Below, in pieces: positions 56,633 to 64,000 of a stretch of 64,000 bases of DNA; within the stretch, counting starts at the first letter, position 1; each line of letters opens with the position of its first letter. Below the pieces are notes generated by a model that saw only the letters and a list, made by a program, of their open reading frames with translations, ran no database searches and was not told the DNA's origin. A program made the translations under genes and the position numbers. Where the stretch lies: assembly GCA_033725935.1 (NCBI GenBank), contig MU867073.1, forward strand, positions 62,001 to 126,000, given 5' to 3'. This DNA is from Cladorrhinum sp. PSN259. Lineage: Eukaryota > Ascomycota > Sordariomycetes > Sordariales > Podosporaceae.

Positions 56633-57762
56633 CTATTTGCTAGTATCAACCACATATCTGCCAACAATCTTTCCCTGGTGCATCAAGTCATACACCTCCT
56701 GCAACTTGCTCAGTCCAACAGTTTTGAATGGAACCTGGACCAAGCCGCGTCTAAAGAAGTCGAGCGCCTCCTGAGTATCCTGTCTGTTACCGACATAGCT
56801 GCCCTTTATCGTGATCATCCTCAGCACGGTATCAAAGACGGGAGCCTTGAGGAACGCATTTGCCGGCAAGCCAATGCAAATCACAGAGCCCCTGCTTCTC
56901 ACGTACTCGGTGGCCTGCTGGAACGGCTTCTCCGAAACAGCGAGCAACAGAACGGCGTGAGGGCCCAATCCATCAGGGGTAGCAGCCTTGACCTCCGCCA
57001 CCAGGTCCTTGGACGTCGCGAAGTCGACGTACGCACTTGCGCCCAATGACTTAACGCTCTGGCCCTTCTCCTCGCCGCCATCAATGCCAATCACATGGAG
57101 ACCCATGGCCTTGGCATACTGGACAGCCATGCTTCCCAAGCCGCCACCGGCGCCAACGACAGCAACCCACTGTCCTGGTCTGGCGCCGGACTCCTTGAGT
57201 CCCTTGTACACCGTAATGCCTGCGCAAAGAACAGGGGAAACAGCTTCCAAGTCCACGTCCTTGGGAATGCGGGCAACATGTGCGGCCTTGGCAATGGCGT
57301 ACTGCTGAAAGGAACCGTCGACGGTGTAGCCTGACAAGAGGGCGTGAGGGCACAGGGGCTCGTCGGCTTGCATGCAGAAGGAGCAAGCGAGGCAGGAGCC
57401 GTTGAGCCACTTGATGCCGACGTGGTCGCCCAGCTCAATGTCGTCGACCAGGCTACCCTTGGCAACTACTACGCCGGCACCTTCGTGGCCGCCGACGAGG
57501 GGAAGCTTGGTGGGGATGGGCCAGTCGCCCATCATGGCGTGCAGGTCTGTGTGGCAGACGCCAGAGTACTTGACGTTGACAAGGACTTCATCTGCTGCTG
57601 GGGTTTGGACGGGGATCTTCTTGTAGACGACGGCTATATAGGAACGAAGGTCAATATTTCGGGCGGATCAAAAGAGTAGCGGAGAATGAAGAGGAACTTA
57701 CGTCCGCCCTTTGCCTCTACTACTTGAGCCCATTGCTCCTTTGGGATCTCGGGGGCAGACAT
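56633..57762 (-). CDS. adh1: Zinc-dependent alcohol dehydrogenase, class I fungal type
   Basis: Two exons (57702-57762, 56633-57633; 68-nt intron) encode 353 aa. The sequence starts MSAPEIPKEQWAQVVE. Catalytic zinc ligands are C47 (GVCHTDLH) and H70 (GGHEGAG) with the third Cys near 157 (SPVLCAGIT). The structural zinc cysteines are C101, C104, C107 and C115. The NAD-binding glycine motif is GAGGGLG at about 181. This is the tetrameric yeast-type enzyme interconverting ethanol and acetaldehyde with NAD. There is no mitochondrial presequence, so a cytosolic location is likely. Whether it serves fermentation or ethanol use cannot be told from sequence. Short exon 1 (20 codons) followed by a single large exon is usual. 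It shares the window with acetyl-CoA synthetase, another C2 enzyme. Confidence 0.95.
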
Positions 57763-60571
57763 GATTTGGATCTGATGTGTATTATGCGTGTGTTTGTGTT
57801 GGTGGGTTGCGTGATATGTCTTCAGCGATGACTAAGTCTGATTGAAGACGTTGATGCTGATGGAAGAGGAAGAAATCATTCCATAGTATCTCGGAGGGGG
57901 ATGATGTTCTTATATCATGTTTACCCCCAAACGTTGGGACTACTAACCAGGAGACTGTCTTCCAGCCATCTTCGGCCAGACCCACAGAACCCTAAGCTAC
58001 TGTAACCTGTTCCTCCAAGGGAAAGAAGGAGTCTCGATTCACCACATCGGATGCATGGAAACACGAGACGCAGTGACGGGCATGGGGGGTGAAGAACGGG
58101 GAATCAGATTCAACACGGGCAAAGAAGATTCCTTACCTTACCTGCCAGGACACACTTTACCTATTTTGGGAATGGAAGGCAGGATCGTCAATGACTTCTT
58201 GGGAAGTGGTAGTCGAGTTCTGTCCATTCGAAAGACATGGTCTGATGATGCAGGTGGTCTAGACAGGGGAGCTCCGCGCGGGAAAACGTATGATCAAGGC
58301 TTGACTGCACCTACTGTGACATCCAACCAATGCAGCCGTCAATTGGGGAACAGAAAGCCGAACCATCACCGGAAGAAAAGTCAATTGGATTTCTACTGTC
58401 AAGCTCATTATAATCTTGCGGAAGTTTAGGGGCAAGATAGTCTGGCACCTGCCATCTGGAGACGTTTCGATGGGGCTGATGAGCCCATCCCAACGTCATC
58501 AGACCACCCCCAGAGCTTGACTTTCAATCCACCTCGAGATCTCAAGTTCGATCGCTCCGAAGAATTTAACCTCCTGTTCTCCGAGTCCTCGGGTTTAATG
58601 CAAGTTACATCAAATGATCTGATGTTTGTCTCTTTTCGTCACAACCAACCTCTAATGCAAATGCAAGTCAAGCAGAGAGACAAGTCGCTTGCTTCCGCTG
58701 CTCCGGAAAGGAGAGGAGGCTTGCGCCCACAGCGACTTAACCCCTGCCGTAGCAACCAAGCCAACAAGGCAGGCGGCGGCGGAATGATCCAGATCCGCCC
58801 GCAAATCCTCGGCATTTTTTAACGCCACAAACACGTTCTGTAAACGGCCCGTTCCTATCTTTCTGACAAGTTTTAGGGTCCAAAGATCGGCGAAAATTAT
58901 TACCAAAATCATGTTATGGCAGTTTATACGAGCTTCAAATTCTTCTCTAGTTATCTTTCACAATCCACCAGATCACCTGTTCCTGCTCAGAATACTAGTC
59001 CGGAAACCTGGAAGCTTTCAGGACCACAACCACCCCAATTGGGAAGTTGTTAAAAACCAATGCATCTCGAACTTCGGCCCGATGGGACACTTGCACTATA
59101 CCAGGTACACCACACTTCGAACAAACCTTCTCCTCACCCTTCCACGCCCTCTACTTGTAAACCACCTCCGCCTCCCAAACCTTCCGCTACCCCGGAGCAC
59201 GGACGAACCTCTGATCTCGAAACCAACAAAGACATAAAATCTAATGCTTAAACATTTGTTAGCGGGGTTCACGCCCCATTTAATATCCTTCTTTCAAAAA
59301 AGTTGCAGGGTGAGTAGGCTACATGCCTAGTTTAATGCACACATTTCTATGCCTATTTCACTTGGTTGTATATGTACGCCTGTTCAGCTTCTGTTGATGT
59401 ATTCCTGACTCCTTTCTACGCATGCTGGATATCCCGACCTGCATAGGTCATTCCTTCCACCACGTCCCATCTTGCAACTTGGGTTTTATAACAACCTTGC
59501 AGTTTTGGGTTGGCTTCCACGCCTTGTTTCTGTCCTTGGTTTTGTGGGGCATGTACCGAGCTAGCAAACGTTTAAGCATCAGATTGTAGATCGTTTATTG
59601 AAACACCACCACTCACGATGCTGGATTCGGACATCCGCTTGAGCGAAGGAACACCTCCAACCTCAGCACTAAACCAGAGGTTATGTATGAAACCTATCAC
59701 ACAAACACATAAGGTACACGTTTCCTTCCATAGTTCCCGATTCCTCGTTCAGCGCCACCGTAACATCTGCCCCCATCTACAAATGTCTCAAATGTTCCAT
59801 GTACGTCTGCTAAGGTGCAGATATGGGTCGAGATCTCTCGCCGGCTGCCAGAATCGGTGGAGTTCTAGACGCCTTGTCCCCAGACTTTCCCCAGACTACC
59901 CCCGCAAAGCATGAATCCTCCTGGAAATGCTTGATGCTTTGGCCCTTGACAAAGTCGAAAACGCGGGGTGGTAGGGTGTACTCTGCGAAGTGCATAGCTA
60001 TACCTGCGGATTGTTAACACGCATGGATGAAGCTGTTCTAAAGTCAGCCGAGCTGGGGAATACCATCAAGCACCATGAATACGTATACTATCTTCTGTTC
60101 AACCAGGTTCCATTATTTATCCACCACAGGAACAACTGACACCCTACAGACTTCTCCAGGGCGATAACAATAACGAGTCCGAATAGAACACATAAGATCC
60201 AGAGCGAGCAATTTCATCGTAGTAGGCATTATCAAGTTTCCACTCCGGTATGTCCGGTCCTCATGAAAACGGGCCGCCGAAATGTGGAGCCCCGCTTACC
60301 GGATCTTGGCAATTTCACGGGATGAACTGGGGCCCCAGAATTCGGCATCCCCCTTTTCTACCTCACACCACACCGTTTCCGTCTTCACCCATAAACAGGT
60401 TACACGCCGCGATTACCGCAATAATAAACCCAACGACTTTGACAAAAGTTATAACATTTCCTATCTTTCTTTTTGGCGCCATCCCCGCCGCCGCCGCCGC
60501 CGCCAACTTCCTTCTTTCAAAAAACAGCCCGCTTGCTTTTGACAAACAAAACAAAACTACTCTCTGTAACT
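57763..60571. other. 2.8-kb intergenic region upstream of ADH and downstream of ARP3
   Basis: It is the promoter side of the minus-strand ADH gene and the 3' side of minus-strand ARP3. Isolated ORFs (58055-58429 plus, 59810-59995 minus) have ordinary composition but no recognisable motif or splice context. A CCGCCG-rich stretch lies at 60482-60502. No RNA gene or mobile element is visible. Confidence 0.5.
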
Positions 60572-62241
60572 TTAAGAACCACCGGGGCCACCTAGCAAAG
60601 CAAATCTCCGAACAATGCCGGGGCCATACTCCTGGTACTATTGGTGTTGTCAGTCTCTAAAGTCCCACAGATAACAGCACAGAAAAACCTACCTCCGCCT
60701 TCGTGTGGCAGTATGACCGGAACTCGGGCGTTTGACCAAGCAAACTGCCTCCAAACCATGGACCGTGCCGTTGTCTCTTGTGCGTAATAACTTGGACATC
60801 AAGTCCACCACTCTTGGCTCCACCGCTGCGAGCCTCGCTGGCTTTAATTCTCGTATCAACCAACTGCTTGATATCACGCTGTAACCTGCGGCCAAAATCC
60901 TTGTAAAGGGTGCTGCCACCGGAAAGCACAATGTTCTTGTACAAACCGCGGCGCACATCGATGGGGGAAGACTGAATGACGCCGTCGACCACCACGGGGA
61001 GAGGAGTCAAAAAGTCTGAAGAGTAAATTTCGGGGTTGAAAAAGATCTCGGGGGCAAGGAAACGCTCGTAACCGATATCGACAGTTACTTCACGACCACC
61101 GGGCTGTTTCACAACATGCTTCAGGAAACGACTACGGTCTCGGTCGAAGCGTCCAAACTCCTTGACAATGTCTGGGCAGACATAGCAGTGTTCCTCCTTG
61201 ATCTCTTGGGCAGTCTTGAGAGAAGAATCAGGCTCGCCGCGGTCTCTGAGCAATGACTGGACGAAGTATGTAATGTCACGTCCGGCAATTGGGATCGACT
61301 TGATGGAGGAGCCGATAACGTAGCCTTCCGCAACGGGAATGACGTGTGTAACACCATCACCGGAGTCGATAACGGTACCAGTCAGGGACCTGTCCGTCAC
61401 CTTGGATGAAGTCCAGGAAGCGGCAAGTGCCAACACGGCTTGGACGGCAATGTAGAGACCGGCGCAGTTGAAGGATTCGAAGAAAATCTCGGCCGTGTTT
61501 TCGCGATTCTCGGGTGGGTTCAGGGGCTATATTCGCTGTTAGTCTAATGCTGAGACGAAGAGTCGGGAACATCTCTAACCGGCTCGGTGAGCAAGAAGTG
61601 GTGGTCTTCAGGCTCGACTCTCAGGTATTTGAAGATAGAGTTGGACCAGAACCTCTCCATATGATCCTGAACAACAGCATGTTAGTGCACCATATTTCTC
61701 TTGTTTGCCAAGACCTCCCAGAATCTCCAACGAACCCAGTTTTCTATTTGACCGTGTCGAATCGGATAGTGCAACCCATAGCCAGGACCCGAGGACGCCG
61801 CAATAGCCTCATCGCCAATGAAGAAGTCGAGATCCTCGGTTCCACGCTTTGCTGACAAGTGACCGGTCGGGCCAGCACCACCGGTGAGGAAGGAGGGCTT
61901 ATTCCCTATGGCAGGACGACCAGAGCCGGATCCGCCGCTGCCTGCAGCAGGGCCCTTGGTCGCAATTGCGGTCGGGAAGACGAAAGACGGTGAATCGTTA
62001 CCGGCGAAACCTGGAGGGAGGCGGTCAGAAGTCGGGTCGGATTGTATTCGTGAAGGTCTCAAGAGACGAACCTAGTTTAGAGAAACCCGTGCCGCTGTGC
62101 GCATCGTTGTGTTAGTCGATGATGTCTGGGGAAGTTGGGGATGACGACCACTGTAATTGTAGGAGAGCGGGGCTGGGATTCCAGTATCAGGGGAAGATAA
62201 ACTTACTTGTCCATGACAACGGCGGGGGTTTGGTTGGCCAT
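60572..62241 (-). CDS. arp3: Actin-related protein 3 (Arp2/3 complex subunit)
   Basis: Six exons (62207-62241, 62073-62095, 61736-62010, 61580-61666, 60693-61526, 60572-60637) encode 439 aa. The start MANQTPAVVMDNGTGFSKLG is the actin phosphate-binding 1 loop, with the usual Arp3 glycine-rich insertion near residues 40-60. VIDSGDGVTHVIPV is the second nucleotide-binding loop and LSGGSTLYKDFGRRL the adenosine-binding motif. The last 21 residues, starting YQEYGPGIVRRFA, are in a separate 66-nt exon. Arp3 with Arp2 forms the template for branched actin nucleation at endocytic patches. Exon 2 is only 23 nt and encodes NGTGFSKL. All introns are 55-111 nt with clean GT/AG ends. The gene is divergent from the taspase gene and shares a window with two other cytoskeletal genes. 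Confidence 0.96.
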
Positions 62242-63228
62242 CTTTAAAGTATGATGCTGCTGTGAGCAGCTTGGATCGTTGTTTCAAAAGCACAACCACA
62301 AGCTATAACGTGGATGTAGAAGCTCAGGCGGTAGGGAGGTTGAGGTCCAAGATTACGTTACGTCTCGCGAGCTCCCCAAGTGGACTCCCTCCATCCTTGC
62401 TGGCTGCGGCTGTGCGCCAAGGATAATAGCCCCGCCTGGTACGGCAGCCGACAAGTTCGTCTGCGCAACCTGAATTGGAGGTACTTTGGCAGGCGTCCAA
62501 CACTGCTGGCTCTTGCAGCCAACGACATTGGCCTTAACATGGATGCGGGAACAGGAAGAGGGAAACAAGAGATATACACATAGTCTTGGAGAGAGAATGA
62601 AAAGTCATCTGGCTCAACTTGATACTTTGTCATAAGACATTTTGGGAATATTTTGGCGCGAGAGAAGTCGAATTCCCGACATACCTACCGAAGTCCTCGG
62701 AGGTTTGTCCTCGGTCTGCGAACACCTGGCAGGAGCAATGAAGCTCTCACCACCACTCGACTCTTCATCACGTTATGCAGCTCAAGGGCAGCTCCTGCCT
62801 CGGAATTTTGATCCAAACCCCCGACTTGGTCATTGCGGTGAAGAACTTTGAACATTGGTCGTTTCTTGGAAATCACCAACCTTGAAATCCAACCAATTGT
62901 CTATCTCCTCCTAAACCACCAATTTCTTCATCCCCCCTCTGTCCTAGCGTTTGTTCAAACCATCACGTCCACCATTTTTGGGTATTTGCCCAGCTCCTAT
63001 GGGAATCACTCCAAACTCGCGCTGGAGTTATTTTTACGAACCATCGTTTGCATTTCATTCGCTTTTCGCAGCCAAGCATATCTCGTCACGAAAGCAACAT
63101 CTAGAGCAGTGCTCATGACACCCGCATAGCGCTTGTCGCCCTCTTTCACCCCGGACTGCCCCCGCGCATCACGACTCGGCTAAGTATCCTACGACTTTCA
63201 AATCGTCCAGCAGACCCGGCGGTTTTAG
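62242..63228. other. Divergent promoter region between ARP3 (-) and the taspase gene (+)
   Basis: About 1 kb of shared upstream sequence. ORFs in it (for example 62848-63129) have no motifs. C/T-rich stretches just before 63229 are typical of a fungal leader. No other element is evident. Confidence 0.5.
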
Positions 63229-64000
63229 ATGGGGCCGATTTCTTCCACTCGCGCAGTCATGTTTCGAAGCTCAAGCAGCCCTGAGCTTTCTCCTATACCG
63301 TCACAAGATGGTCCTGTTGATAGGGTATGGAGGAAAGCCAGGCCACCAGCTGCCGCGATCTTCATCCATGCAGGAGCCGGATACCACAGCCTCGCCAACG
63401 AAAAGGTGCATCTTGAGGCATGTAGCGAGTGAGTGTTCAATCAGCTATTGCTCGAACAAGGTCCAAGCTGACCGTACATAGGGCCGCTCGCATAGGGATA
63501 AAGTTCCTCAAAGCCGGCGCTTCTGCGACTGAGGCTGTGGAAGCGGCCATCAAATGTTTAGAGGACAAGGAAATAACCAACGCCGGGTTTGGCAGCAACC
63601 TGAATATGGATGGTGTTGTCGAGTGCGATGCAACCATCGTCGATCATTTGGGTAGAAGCGGCGCTTGTGGCGCTGTTCCTGGTATGAATAACGCTCCGTC
63701 CATCACCTATGAAGGGCTCATCTAACAGGATACCTGGCTAGGAGTCAGGAATCCTATTTCATTGGCAAAATTGATTCTGGACACGAGCAGTCAACCCCTG
63801 TCACTTCGCCGAGTCCCTCCTAATATCCTTGTTGGGATGGGAGCCAAAGAGTTTGCAGAAGAGCACGGCATGAAAACGATCCTCAATGAGAACCTCACAT
63901 CCAAAAATGCCAAGGACAGATTTCTCCGCTGGACTGAAGATCTAAAAAGGGCCGATGCAAAACTCACCTCACCCTCGACATTTCCTTGCAATTATCCCGA
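63229..64000 (+). CDS. Taspase/threonine-aspartase (Ntn-type asparaginase-2 family), 5' part, cut by window end
   Basis: Three exons are visible (63229-63428, 63482-63681, 63742 to beyond 64000; introns of 53 and 60 nt). The protein shows IFIHAGAGYHSLAN, then an ATEAVEAAIKCLED helix and the core GFGSNLNMDGVVECDATIVD...GACGAVPGVRNPISLA, typical of N-terminal nucleophile hydrolases of the L-asparaginase 2/taspase 1 family. The long linker after GMGAKEFAEEHGM, with Lys/Asp-rich sequence, matches taspase-like members more than plain plant-type asparaginases. The catalytic Thr that becomes the N-terminus of the beta subunit after autocleavage lies beyond the window. An alternative start at 63259 (MFRSSSSPELS) would remove 10 residues. 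Substrates in fungi are unknown. Confidence 0.85.

Overview
The window is nuclear DNA from a filamentous ascomycete (Pezizomycotina; Eurotiomycetes is most likely from overall protein similarity, though I cannot name a genus). The evidence is many 50-90 nt introns with GTAAGT/GTATGT-type donors and CTGAC/CTGAT branch points, fungal forms of housekeeping proteins (Ssn6/Cyc8, FacA-type acetyl-CoA synthetase, ADM-B-type ADAM protease, UCS-domain myosin chaperone, Arp3), and long gene-poor spacers. A 10-N gap at 25882-25891 shows it is a draft assembly. Exon boundaries below were read by eye from splice signals and reading frame. None was tested with RNA data.

Layout, left to right. The C-terminal end of a GFA/CENP-V-type zinc protein (+) is followed by a convergent TBL1/Sif2-like LisH-WD40 corepressor subunit (-). 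A TMEM115-like Golgi membrane protein (+) comes next, then about 9.6 kb with no gene I can support. Four + strand genes follow: the SSN6/CYC8 TPR corepressor, ribosomal protein L3, an uncharacterised protein with a mitochondrial-looking leader, and a second uncharacterised conserved protein. The assembly gap with duplicated flanks lies between the last two. EME1/MMS4, a Holliday-junction endonuclease subunit, is on the minus strand. A small Cys/His-rich ORF and a very long kinesin-4-like motor (1757 aa) follow on the plus strand.

The right third holds acetyl-CoA synthetase (facA type, +), an ADAM metalloprotease (+), a UCS/UNC-45-like chaperone (+), a zinc alcohol dehydrogenase (-), Arp3 (-), and the 5' part of a taspase/threonine-aspartase gene (+) cut by the window end. 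Three cytoskeletal genes (kinesin, UCS chaperone, Arp3), two C2-metabolism genes (acetyl-CoA synthetase, ADH) and two corepressor genes (Ssn6, TBL1/Sif2-like) share the window. I see no operon-like or secondary-metabolite cluster and no intact transposon, tRNA, rRNA or CRISPR array.

I did not find an obviously new biological system. The points most worth checking are a 17-nt microexon splitting the LisH domain, several other 13-27 nt exons, a Glu-His/poly-His linker in the WD40 corepressor, an intact small Cys/His protein, a 30-bp near-perfect palindrome at 48397-48426, a frame-preserving stop-free intron in the kinesin, and the very long SSN6 upstream region.
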